From the NCBI RefSeq assembly GCF_001039355.2, contig NW_019775524.1, positions 906,987 through 970,986 of the forward strand: a stretch of 64,000 nucleotides of DNA, in the 5' to 3' direction. Positions 35,701-46,623 of the stretch are shown in pieces. Made by a program: the position numbers and the translations under genes. This DNA comes from Lingula anatina. Its lineage: Eukaryota; Brachiopoda; Lingulata; Lingulida; Lingulidae. The notes beneath the pieces are model-generated. The model saw only the letters and a program-made list of their open reading frames with translations. It did no database searches and was not told the DNA's origin. Each line of letters begins with the position of its first letter. Position 1 is the first letter of the stretch.

Positions 35701-37317
35701 GGCGATTATTTGAGAAACTGGTTTGGATTATGGCGATTATTTTTACCCAAGTGGAATTATATGGAAAAGTAAGTGTTCTACATCATTTTTCTGCCTCTCA
35801 TTAGGTTGCTCAACAAGAAGCGCAGAGAGCCAAGTACGTGGTGGAGAGAGCAGAACAAGAGAGACAACAGAAAGTGGTTCAAGCTGAGGGTGAAGCCAAA
35901 GCTGCTAAACTGATATCCTTTTTAGTTCACACACAGTGAGCTTTCCAAGCTGAACACAATTACCAGGCCTACTGTACCTTGTCATATCTGACACAATAAA
36001 CAGCTTCATCTAGCAAGATTGTGTCACATCTAACACAATTTATCACACCCACCACAATCTTGTCACAGATTTTTACACAGTCAGTGTGGTTGTCCAACAC
36101 CATCATGTCATAATAACACATTTTACCATATTATTTAATAAAGAACCACTGCCCAAGTGATGACCAACTGCACGGATCTGATCTCCATGTTGTTAGAGAA
36201 ACCAGTACCTTTAATATTGCTCGTAATCTTGACACATTGGAGGGAGGACATCCGTGTGTTGTAAGGGCGAGCATAGATCACATGACCACCTTTCCACGGA
36301 GCCTTGTCGTAAGTGTTGACAGGCGCAATCTGTTTGGTGGGACAGCCAGAGGACTCCAGACATGACATTACATTGACATTTGGACTTTATTATTATTATT
36401 ATTTTTTTTTTTTACAGTGTGGAAAATATTGGAGGCGTGATCTTTTCTTTAGTAATCTGATGGGCATTGAGTCTTAGTGGTAAAAACATGCAGTCATAAT
36501 GTGAAATTCTTCTCGCAAGTAAAGGTTTTTAAGGAGATGAGACACAGAATTAACTGTGGTGTTTCTTAAGATCAAAGATTTTGATAATTTTTTTCCTTGA
36601 CTGCTGTCCACATTGGAGATGCAGTGGCCACTAACCCGGGATATCTAAAGCTGAGGAAACTGAGGGCCTCCCAGAGCATTGCCAGGACGGTGAGGGGATT
36701 TATTTATTTTTTATTTATTATTTTTTTAGACTGGGGGAGGGGTTTAAAATTCTGATGATGCAAAATATACTGTCAAATTTGAAACAATTGACTGACATTT
36801 TCAAAATTGTTTTCATTTAATTTTATTTATTCATTTCAATGTATTTATTTATGTATTTTTATTTATATTTATATTTTTTGGTAGGGGGGAGGGAGTAAAA
36901 CATTCTATCATGCTGCATAATCTACTTTTTATTTCCTTCTTTAGTCATGGCTGTCGTAGTTGATCTCTTTGTATGGCACAGAATAAATTATTTGAATAAT
37001 ATGAAATTTCACCTGCATCTGTCATCAAATTCGTAGTTACCTGTAACACAAAAGTAAAGTTTGACAATTTGTGCTGTTAAGCATTATGTAATTTTGCATC
37101 AAAATTGGCAAAGCTATATTGTGCTTTCACATCCCTCATGTTCTGCTTTATACCTGTACGTTTGACAGTTGTTCTGCCCTTTATATAACTTTGTATTTTT
37201 TCTATTTCCCAGATTGCCCAGTCCAAGAACCACATTTACTTGAATGCAGGAACGCTTATGCTGAATGTCCAGGACAAAGATTTTAACCAGAATTTGGACC
37301 AGCTGGCCAAGAAATAG
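32780..37317 (+). CDS. PHB2: Prohibitin-2
   Basis: Eight exons: 32780-32912, 33785-33866, 34155-34234, 34682-34806, 35235-35420, 35805-35912, 36612-36689 and 37213-37317; 897 nt, 298 aa (human 299). The N-terminal hydrophobic stretch ([20 protein letters not shown]) anchors it in the mitochondrial inner membrane. The SPFH/prohibitin domain follows ([79 protein letters not shown]). The charged coiled coil ([20 protein letters not shown]) then leads into [13 protein letters not shown]. It forms ring complexes with prohibitin-1, scaffolding respiratory and protease complexes. Intron 6 is a U12-type AT-AC intron (35,913-36,611), unlike all other introns here; reading into it stops after 11 codons. 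Confidence 0.97.
35511..35669. mobile_element. MITE family 2, copy c
   Basis: Ends TTAGACTGTATTCCCACA and TGTGGGAATGCAATCTTAG are inverted repeats, with inner arms TTAGATTGATC and GATCAATCTAA. A shortened 159-bp member of the family, in PHB2 intron 5. Confidence 0.85.
35913..36611 (+). other. U12-type AT-AC intron of PHB2
   Basis: The intron starts ATATCCTTTT, the exact minor-spliceosome donor consensus. It ends CCAC just before the exon codons ATT GGA GAT. A matching branch-site TTTTCCTTGAC places the branch A at 36,600, 11 bases before the final C. No GT-AG alternative restores the conserved prohibitin frame (KAAKL then IGDAV). Confidence 0.93.
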
Positions 37318-37460
37318 TCAACAAAAAGTGCAGGAGCATTATCACTGTGGCAGCAACTCTTTACATAAAGAGGTTTTGCTGTTAACATTTGCATTGAAAA
37401 AGTCTGCAGAACAATATTGATTGTATTACTTCTGTTTTGTGCCTATGAATACTAAAAGAG

Positions 37461-37466
37461 AATAAA
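37461..37466 (+). promoter_or_regulatory. PHB2 polyadenylation signal AATAAA
   Basis: Canonical hexamer 144 bp after the PHB2 stop codon. Confidence 0.7.
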
Positions 37467-38243
37467 TGCCAATAGCGATTATTGCACGTTGAATTATCAC
37501 TGTACTTGCCCAGAAATGGAAGTCTGCGCCATTTTAACAGAAAGTTCTGCTAATGTCATTTTGGTAAAAGTTGCGTAACTTCCATAGCACTGGCAATGAC
37601 CTCAAAGAAAGCATTTAATGGACTTTTTATCATGGAAATGATAAATCTGTAGAAAAGGGGCTTTTCTGCTATATGGGCTTGTATGGATAACTGGAGAAAT
37701 TAAACAGATTGAATAGTTGACATCTGTGTTCATAGTTTGTTATTATCACAGCCTTTGAAATGTTAATTGTTGGGAAGATTAAACGTTTCCTTCTCCAAAG
37801 ATGTATAACTTAAAGATAAAACTGCCCGTTATTACACCAAAGCAAAAAATTACATCTTTCTTTTGTAAGTCCCATCTTTTTTTTATCACTCAAAATCAGT
37901 CTTAAACATCTTCATTATTGTTATGCCTCCTAAAACCACCAAGGTAAAAAGGACAGGGCCAATAAAAGGTTCATCCGTAAGGCGTTAGTAACTCAGTATA
38001 TTTAGAACACAAATTACCTGTCCTGACTGCAGTTAGGCATGCACCAATGGTGGACCTAACTAGTTCCTTTTTTGTTCTCAAGGCAAATTATAGTCTACCT
38101 ACTAGTCATTTCGCTTCCGCTGATCACTCTATTTCAATACGTTTCCCACACGTACAAAAAAGGCTGTGTCACGCTAATATTGTTATTCACTGTTTGCTAC
38201 GCCAATCTTTTTACCCTAGGCTCCATGTTGGAACGCGATGTTT

Positions 38244-39531
38244 TTATTTTACACATCGTAATGAAACTTTGGTTCCACTTGCAGCGTGTCGACAGGAATT
38301 CATCACATTTCTAAACCCACATTTTCCCACCCATTTTAAAGCATTTTTGAAAGTGGCAAGCTCAACGTGAAAATCTTGTCTTTGAAAAGAAAGCGTCTTT
38401 TTCATTTTGGTTAAGAAGTAGTCGTACAAATGATAGTCGGCTTTACTCCATTCTTTGTGTTGTTGAACGACCCAAGGGTCATCTTCGGCTTTAAACTCCC
38501 GGGTGTAATAACCCGCATTTTGCTTTACATACAGCAAATCCTGTACCTTCCAGCATAACATTCTACCAAGTAAAACTAAACTTTCATCAAACAGCTCATT
38601 CACGATTATAAAATCAAATTGATTGTCTATGTAATCAATGTATTGTTTGATGAAAGTATCATTGTTTCTGATTTTCATATCGTCATCTGGAAAGCCAAAT
38701 TCAAACATCATCCCATTTCTGACAAAGCTCTTATGTCTACGACGTGTGGACATATTCCAGTATTTGTACGGATTTTGAAAAAATGACCGCAGAGTGTTGG
38801 AAGATGTTATGTTAAACTTGCTTCTCATAGACATATAGTTGAAAGCACTCTTAAATCGGGAAAATGGTTCACGGACAAGTCCTATGCGAAACGAGTCCCT
38901 TGGCATCATAATGTTTATAACGCCAGCATCAAATACCATGTGGTCAATCATCATGTCATATGTTTTATCAGGGTTGTATGCAGCATCTGCAACTGTTATC
39001 TTCCTTACATGAAGCAGCGGGTAGTGTAATTCTTTACTAGGGTAAAAACTTGGTCTTCCTTTGATAGGACGTAGGATATTCAATCCGTAAGTGTTTGCTG
39101 CGCGCTGTAAGATCGAGTATGTAGTGGTAGAACCGCATTTATGAGCTCTCAAGAAAACAATATGTCTTTTTGGTTTACAGTTGTCGTGGGAACAAGTCCG
39201 GTTTGGGACAACGTACGGTAAAGGAGCTGCTGCAGAAGAAGGCGTGGCATCGGGAAGTTGTCCAAGACGGGTCAAATATTTTGGATCTGATAGGGTGGCC
39301 ACTTGTGTCCAATCTGAAACTAAGCAGAAATATCAGATTTCACATTGCATTTCGTTCAGCTGAAATCATTTTTGGTCCAAGTTTAACAAAAAAAGAAAGA
39401 AATGAGTACAAATTAAATTCAAGTCACATTCTGACGTCGGTCAATTTATACCTGAAAAACTCAAATAAAAAAATTAAAAAAGATGGGATTACCATGGCAC
39501 CAGCCAGATGTGTGTGTGTGTGTGTGTGTCT

Positions 39532-39563
<32 letters not shown>

Positions 39564-39676
39564 TCGTGTGTGCTTGGTGTGTGCTGAGAAAGAAAGCAGA
39601 ACGTGGTGCTCCAATGTGTGTGTTTCCAGAGAGAGAGAGAGAGAGAGAGTTTGTGAGAGAGTGTGTGAGAGAGAGA

Positions 39677-39744
<68 letters not shown>

Positions 39745-39762
39745 AAGAGTGTGTGTGAGAGT

Positions 39763-39820
<58 letters not shown>

Positions 39821-39958
39821 GAGAGAGAGAATGTGGTCCTTACCTTTTACAAGGGATGCGGTGTTTGTCTCAAACCTGCGACTTTCACTCACCACCCAAT
39901 AAAGGGTAGCTATCATGGCAATGGGAATACACAGCAAACAAATATTCACTTTCATCAT
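38244..39958 (-). CDS. Galactose 3-O-sulfotransferase-like protein, copy 1
   Basis: Two exons: 39958-39844 and 39319-38244, 1,191 nt, 396 aa. Exon 1 encodes a short cytosolic tail and a membrane anchor (NICLLCIPIAMIATLYWVV), giving a type II Golgi protein. The 5'-phosphosulfate loop is LRAHKCGSTT (about residues 95-104) and the 3'-phosphate site is GLVREPFSRFKSAF (about 185-198). FDFIIVNELFDESLVLLGRM and CWKVQDLLYVK are typical of the Gal3ST/cerebroside sulfotransferase family. The family moves sulfate from PAPS to the 3-OH of a terminal galactose on glycolipids or glycans; the acceptor here is unknown. N-x-S/T sites are present. The exon starts are fixed by the in-phase AG before TTTCAG and by the paralogue. 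The intron is filled with a large GT/GA microsatellite. Confidence 0.93.
39508..39831. repeat. ~320-bp compound (GT)n/(GA)n microsatellite
   Basis: Alternating blocks of GTGTG and GAGAGA fill most of the intron of Gal3ST copy 1, ending 12 bases from the exon 1 donor. The homologous tract in copy 2 is only about 36 bp. All six-frame ORFs here are low-complexity artefacts. Confidence 0.97.
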
Positions 39959-40424
39959 TGCACATTAAATTACTGGATGCATACATGTACATTTACTCAC
40001 AAAATGAACAATTGGATTGTACCTAATACGTACTGTGCATATTTTATAGCCGTAGGGCTCAAACATAGAGACACAAATGCCAAATCAAATTTTATGATTT
40101 ATATCAAAAACAAAAAGTAGACCGCAAAGCTGGTAAATATACAGACACCATACATAAAACAAAGCTGCAAAACTGACAAATGTTCAGACATTACACAGAA
40201 AAAAATGCACCAAATGTTGTTTTGGCCAATTTTGATGCACTTTTACATAATGCTCTAAAGCAGCATAATCATTCTTACCCTCTTACATCATGTACTACAG
40301 GTAACATGGACACTGAAAAACCAGTAAGTGATTCAGTTCCATGGGATATAAAAGCCGCCAATTCTTACTTGTGAACCCCCCCTCCCCCCCCCCCGAAAAA
40401 AAAAAAAAAAAAAAATTTACCATA

Positions 40425-40700
40425 AATGTAAACTGATAATGCTGATCTTCGAAAGTAATTTGCCTCTTTACCAAACAAAGCTACTCAGAAAATTTAAAGT
40501 AAAACAAATATACAGTTTGGCAGTTATGGGGCAAAATCACCAAAATTGTGAAAAAAAACAGAATAATTACCATGCATGTAAACCGATCATGCTGATTTTC
40601 AAAAGCATCCTGCCTATTTACCAAACAAAACCACTCAGTGAATCTAAAGTAAAACAAAATTATGATTTGGAAGTCATGGGGCAAACGTCATGTGTTGGAC
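40425..40700. repeat. ~125-bp tandem repeat downstream block, two units
   Basis: Two units containing CTGATTTTCAAAAGCATCC-like and TTTACCAAACAAA..CACTCAG sequence, ending AGTCATGGGGCAAA. The same unit recurs three to four times at 45,225-45,800 in the second duplicon. Confidence 0.75.
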
Positions 40701-41700
40701 AGCAACAGTGACGGCGACAGTGAATGCGACGATGCGGACAGACAGACCAATTAGAATATATACAGGCGCTTACAGTGTTTGTATATAATAAAAACTACAT
40801 CAAAAATTTTTTGATCTGTTTTATACGATCTCAACAATCTTCAGAATATATGGTACAAGACGAGCAGACTTGCAATTCTCTATGTAAAACTGGGATTCTC
40901 AAGACAAGAATTTTTACCTTTGCACAATAAAATTGCTGTTGGAATTTGCTCGCAAACCCAAGGATCAAGAACACAAACAGCAACTTCGTTTATGCCTGCT
41001 ATGGCATTATTTTTACTTTAGAGTCGTAGGAGTGTTTGAGGAGGTAAACATGCTTCTCGTACACATAATTAAAATCACTCTTTATTAATTTATACTGAAA
41101 TTCCTCTATTTTATATACTTTTTCTTTTGGAAGGGGTGTGTGCATTTATTGATCATCTTATATAAATCTATTGAAATTAATTTAAAATGTCCTAGTTATG
41201 CATAGTCCTCTCTATTTAGTTACCAGATAAAAACTTGGAAAGCATTAGTTTTCCAAACATAAATGAAGAAAGACAGGAAAATACATTTCAAATAAAATGA
41301 ACAATACCATTTGCCATCAGTTTGTCCAAAACTGCAACTGTAACATGGAAATGATGAATCTGGAGAAAGGGGGTTTTCTGCTATAAGGGCTTGTATGGAT
41401 TATTGGAGAAATTAAACAGATTGGATAGTTGACATCTGTGTTCACAGTTTGTTATTATCACAGCCTTTGAAATGTTAATTGTTACTCGAGTTTATGTAGG
41501 GAAGATTAAAACTTTACTTCTCCAAAGATATATTAAATAAAACTGCCCGTTATTTCATCAATTTAAAAGCAAAAAATAACATCTTTCTTTCGTAAATCCC
41601 ATCCTTTTTTTATTACTCAAAATTAGTTTTAAACATCTTCGTTATTGTTATGCCCCCTAAAACCACCAAGGTAAAAAGGACAGAGCCAATAAAAGGTTCA

Positions 41701-43026
41701 GCCATGTGTGAGATAATACACTGTCACCCTCTCGCGATATATGCCATAACACCTCGAGCGTCAGTGTATTATTTGACATACATACCGAGAAAAAATACAA
41801 TCATTTCATCTTGAAACACCCCTAAAACCGAATAAAGTGACCCTATATCACGCTCTAGAGATGTTATACGGAATAAACTCGTCCACGTGCGCTAGTCATC
41901 TCCCGCCAAATTCTTACGTAATGTCTGACCAATTTGGTCAATTTTTGCTAAATACTTTTCGTGGACGTTCAACTGGCCTGAAAAGTATTTAACCAACTGA
42001 CCATGCGCGTCTCAGCTGAGCCACACCTAGCTGGGGCTGCTGCGGAAAAAAGGTCCCGAGGCAAAACCTCTACTTTTAGTGACATTTCTGATAAAAAAAG
42101 GAGCGTCGGACTGGAATATAGTCAAACTAATTCTCTACAAGTGCAAAGGAGAAAGAAATGTACTTTTTGGTGATATTTCTGACAACGAGGCAATTCGGAA
42201 TATAGTCTAAATCGACGGATGTTTATTACAAGTTCACGGGAGTAATAATTCTAGTTTTATTATTGTTATTTCTGACGACGAGGCGGTTACGGAATATAGT
42301 CAAAACCAAACGGATGTTTATTTCAAGTCCACAGGAGTAATAATTCTACGTTTTGGTGACATTTTTTACTACGAGGCGGTTTCGGAATATACATATGCTG
42401 GTTTTCAGAGTATTCATGTGCTACATGCTATTACAAGTTCAAAGGGGGAATACATTTGATTTTTACCGATATATCTGATAAAGAAGAAGAATGAACAGCT
42501 TAAAAACAAAAGGTAAATAACACAATCCTCGTTAAAAAGTTATAAATTTACAAATAATTTGAATACACGTGTGGCTTAAATGTAAACTAATTCCCGTTTT
42601 CAAACCATACCCATATGATATGACTTAGTGTAATAAAATGATAAATAATAATTGTTAAACGTGAAAAGTTTATGCTAATTTTTTAAGAGTGTGAGAGATT
42701 TTAAATTTGTCTACTGGTAGGTGTATAACGTAAGCAACGTGCATATTCTCTTGATGCCAAGAAGGTCACATGATCACTCTGTCTTTGGCTTTCAGCATTT
42801 AAGAGACCTCGACTGATTTTACCAAGATGTAGTCGTGAAATTCTAGACTAAATCGAGGTTAAATCCGAGTTTTCCGAGAGACGCTACGCAGAAATGTCGA
42901 GTGAAGCGAGACATTTTTTGTAGCGGCTCGAGGTTGCCCTTGATCTTCACTGAAGCTTGGCTAAGTGGACAGGCTTCAGTGATCATCATATCGCCACGGT
43001 CATATAACATCCCTAGGTATGTATTA
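41701..43026. other. ~1.3-kb insertion specific to the second duplicon
   Basis: Absent from the matching point of copy 1 (about 37,980), where AATAAAAGGTTCA is followed at once by GGCGTTAGTA. It includes four to five degenerate ~95-bp repeats (42,060-42,480) and a hairpin at 42,888-42,929. No coding capacity and no clear terminal repeats. It may be an inserted element or sequence lost from copy 1. Confidence 0.65.
42060..42480. repeat. Degenerate ~95-bp tandem repeats
   Basis: Four to five units sharing GACATTTCTGA, ACGAGGCGGTT, CGGAATATAGTC, ACGGATGTTTATT and AGGAGTAATAATTCTA. Confidence 0.75.
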
Positions 43027-43310
43027 GGCATTAGTACCTCAGTATATTTAGAACAGAAATTACCCGTCCTGACTGCAGTTAGGCATGCCCCAATGGTGGA
43101 CCTAACTTGTTCCTTTTCTGTTCTTATGGTAAATTATAGGCTATACCTCCCAGTTATTTGGCTTCCAATGATCAATTAAATTCAATACACTTCCAGCACG
43201 TACAAAAAAGGGATGTGTCACGCAAATGTTGTCCACTGTTTGCTACACCATTTTTCCCCCTTGGCACCATGTTGGTACGCGATGTTTTTTTTTTCGCATT
43301 TGCGGTGTTT

Positions 43311-44774
43311 TTACCTACTACCATATTTTACACACCGTAATGAAACGTTGGTTCCACTGACAGCTTGTTGACAGGAATCCAACACATTTCTAAACCCACA
43401 TTTTCCCACCCATTTTAAAGCATTTCTGAAAGTTGCAAGCTCAGCGTGAAAATCTTGTCTTTGAGAAGAAAGGGTCTTTTTCATTTTGGTTAAGAAGTAG
43501 TCGTACAAATGATAGTCGGCTTTACTCCATTCTTTGTGTTGTTGAATGATCCAAGGGTCGTCTTCGGCTTTTAACTCTGGGGTGTATTTACCCACACTCA
43601 GCTTTACATACAGCAAATCCTGTACCTTCCAGCATAACATTCTACCAAGTAAAACCAAACTTTCATCAAACAGCTCATTCACGATTATAAAATCAAATTG
43701 ATTGTCTAAGTAATCAATGTATTGTTTGATGAAAGTATCATTGTTTCTGGTTTTTATATCGTCATCTGGAAAGCCAAATTCAAACATCATCCCATTTCTG
43801 ACAAAGCTTTTATGACCACGACGTGTGGACATATTCCAGTATTTGTACGGATTTTGAAAAAATGACTGCAGAGTGTTGGAAGATGTTATGTTAAACTTGC
43901 TTCTCATAGACGTAAAGTTAAAAGCACTCTTAAATTGGGAAAATGGTTCACGGACAAGTCCTATGCGAAACGAGTCCCTTGGCATCATAATGTTTATAAC
44001 GTCAGCATCAAATACCATGTTATCAATCATCATGTCATATGTTTTATCGGGGTTGTATGCAGCATCTGCAACTGTTATCTTCCTTACATGAAGCAGCGGG
44101 TAGTGTAAATCTTTACTAGGGTAAAAACTTGGTCTTCCTTTGATAGGACGTAGGATATTCAATCTGTAACTGTTTGCTGCGCGCTGTAAGATCGAGTACG
44201 TAGTGGAAGAACCGCATTTATGAACTCTCAAGAAAACAATTTGTCTTTTTGGTTTACAGTTGTCGTGGGAACAAGTCCGGTTTGGGACAACGTACGGTGA
44301 GGGAGCTGCTGCAGAAGAAGGCGTAGCATCGGGAAGTTGTCCAGGAATGGTCAAATATTTTGGACCTGAAAGGGTGGCCACTTGTGTCCGACCTGAAACT
44401 AAGCAGTAATGCAGAGATTTCACATTGCATTTAGTTTAGCTGAAATCAATTTTTGGTCCAAGTTTTAAAAAAAACGCTGAAACGAAATTAGTACAAATTA
44501 AATTAAGGTCAGATTTAGACGTCGGTCAATTTATAATTATACCTGCATGGCTCATAATAAAATGAAAAAAGGGGGATTATTATGACACCAGTCGGGCGGT
44601 GTGAGTGTGTGTGTGTGCGAGAGAGAGAGAGAGAGAGAGAGACAGAATGTGGTCCTTACCTTTTGCAAGAGATGCGGTATTTGTCTGATACCTGCTAATT
44701 TTACTCACCATCCAATAAAGGGAAGCTATCATGGCAAAGGTAATACACAGCAAACAAATTTTCGCTTTCATCAT
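43311..44774 (-). CDS. Galactose 3-O-sulfotransferase-like protein, copy 2
   Basis: Two exons: 44774-44660 and 44398-43311, 1,203 nt, 400 aa. It is a close paralogue of the gene at 38,244 with the same 115-nt anchor exon (KICLLCITFAMIASLYWMV) and the same phase-1 intron. Motifs: phosphosulfate loop LRVHKCGSSTTYS, 3'-phosphate site GLVREPFSQFKSAF, and FDESLVLLGRMLCW. The reading frame is intact and most differences are single substitutions, so it is probably functional. The C-terminus is four residues longer (YGSR). Predicted Golgi type II sulfotransferase using PAPS; acceptor unknown. Confidence 0.93.
44608..44643. repeat. (GT)n(GA)n microsatellite in Gal3ST copy 2 intron
   Basis: Short counterpart of the large tract at 39,508-39,831, again about 16 bases from the exon 1 donor. 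Confidence 0.9.
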
Positions 44775-46623
44775 TGCCCGTTAAAATACTGGATACATAC
44801 ACAAACATTTACTCACAAAATGAACGGTAAGACGAACTAATACATACTGTGCATAATTTATAACCACCAGTTGTGCAGTTGTGTCTCTATGTTGGTATAC
44901 CAAATTATATCTTATGATTTATATCAACAACAAAAAACAAGACAGCAAAGCTGGCAAGTATATAGAGACACCATGCAGGAGACAAGACAGCAGAGCTGCC
45001 AAATGCTCAGACGTTTCACAAAAAAAAAAAAAAAAAGTGCACCAAATAATGTTTTGGTCAATTTCGATGCACTCTTATGATATAATGTATTAAAGCAGAA
45101 TAATCATTCTTACCCTCTTACCGAACATTATGTACATAGAATTGAAAAACTAGCGAGTGATTCAGTTCCATGGGATATAAAAGTCACTGAAAAAAAATTA
45201 AAAAATCACAAATAATAATAATTGCCGTAAATGTAAACCTATCATGCCAAATTTTAGAAGTACCTATGCCTCTTTACCAAACAATGCCACTCAGTAAATT
45301 TACATTAAAACGAAAATACGGTTTGGGACTTATGTGTAAGCTAGGACCATAGGTCATAAGATGTAATTTTAAGGAGTTCCAATTTTCTGTGAGCAACTTT
45401 GGCAGAGAGATGAAGTTAAGAAGCAACTATCTGGAATTATACACGTAGTATTCGGATTTTCAATTTGACCAGTTGTACACGTAATGTAAGAAAAAAAACA
45501 GAATAATGACCGTAAACATAAACCGATCATGCCGATTTTCAAATCTGCATCTTTTCAAACCTGCCTCTTTACCAAACAAAGCCACTCACTGACTTTAAAG
45601 TAAAGCAAAAATACGGTTTGGAAGTCATGGGGTGAATGTCACCAAAATTGTGCCAAAAAAAAAAAAAACAGAATAATTACCGTAAATGTAAACTGATCAT
45701 GCCGATTTCTGAAAGCATCCTGCCTCTTTACCAAAAAGAAGCCCCTCAGTAAAATTAAAGTAAAACAAAATACGGATTGAAACTTATGAGGCAAACGTCA
45801 TGTGTCGGACAGCGACAGTCACGGTGACAGCGACGCCGTGGACAGATAGACCATTCAGAATACATAATAAAAACTACATGGAGAATCTTTGTGTTCCGTT
45901 TTATATGAAGATTCTCAACAATCTTCAGAACATACGGTATGGGCCGAAGGGAAAGGCGAGCAGGCTTGCAGTTGGCGATGTAAAATTGCGATGCTCGCAA
46001 TAAGAACTTTTACCTTCATGCAATAAAATCGTTGTTGGAAACGTTTATCCGCTCACTCGCAATCAAAAACCTGTGGCTGAAGACCACAAACGGCAACCTC
46101 GTTTATGCCTGTTATGCCATTTTTTTTACTTTAGAGTCGTAGGAGTGCTTCTCATGGACATAATTAAAATCACTCTTCAATTAATTTATACTGAAATTCT
46201 TTTTGATGTCCACTTTCATATACTGAATTTTTTTAGACGTCAATTGTTATGTACCGAAATTCTTTTCAAAGTGAGTTTGTATATATTTTCTTCAAATATA
46301 AACAAACCTTGAAATAAAACAGTAGAACCCTCACTTGAAACTATTCAATTTATTGATCACATTAAATAAATCTATTGAAATTAAAAAATTTAAAATGTCC
46401 AAGTCATGCATAGTCCTTTGTATTTAGTTACCAGATAAAAAACATTGAAAGCATTAATTTTCCAAACATAAATGAAGAACAGTACAAGAAATACAGCAAA
46501 ATACATTTCAAATACAATAACCATTTTTTTAAAGTTTTACTTTTAGTAATGATATGTAGCTTGAAAGAAAAATGATTATTGTAACCCCATTCAAATGACC
46601 TGGTTAAAATCAATCCTTCGAGG
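44775..46623. other. Region between Gal3ST copy 2 and the dioxygenase gene
   Basis: No gene recognised. Contains the upstream flank of Gal3ST copy 2, A-runs and the ~125-bp tandem repeat block. Confidence 0.6.
45225..45800. repeat. ~125-bp tandem repeat block, three to four units
   Basis: Units share TAATTACCGTAAATGTAAAC, GATCATGCCGATTT, TGCCTCTTTACCAAA, CCACTCAGTAAA and TACGGTTTGGAAGTCATGGG. There are more units than in the homologous block of copy 1 (40,425-40,700), so copy number changed after or during the segmental duplication. Confidence 0.75.

Larger units (their letters stand above)
39959..43310. other. Region between the two Gal3ST genes
   Basis: No gene recognised. It contains the upstream flank of copy 1, the duplication junction near 41,320-41,344, and the ~1.3-kb segment unique to the second copy. 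Confidence 0.6.
37632..46520. repeat. Tandem segmental duplication carrying the two Gal3ST genes
   Basis: About 37,632-41,320 is repeated at about 41,344-46,520. Matches include the left flank (GTTGACATCTGTGTTC, TTATTATCACAGCCTTTGAA), the whole gene and its intron position, and the right flank (AGTTACCAGATAAAAA, TTTCCAAACATAAATGAAGA). The second copy holds about 1.3 kb (41,701-43,026) absent from the first. The right breakpoint falls in the 3' flank of the dioxygenase gene. Confidence 0.9.

Noticed and set aside
39170-39958. Long Arg/Glu, Ser/Leu and Val/Cys open frames
   Set aside because: They are translations of the GT/GA microsatellite in the sulfotransferase intron.
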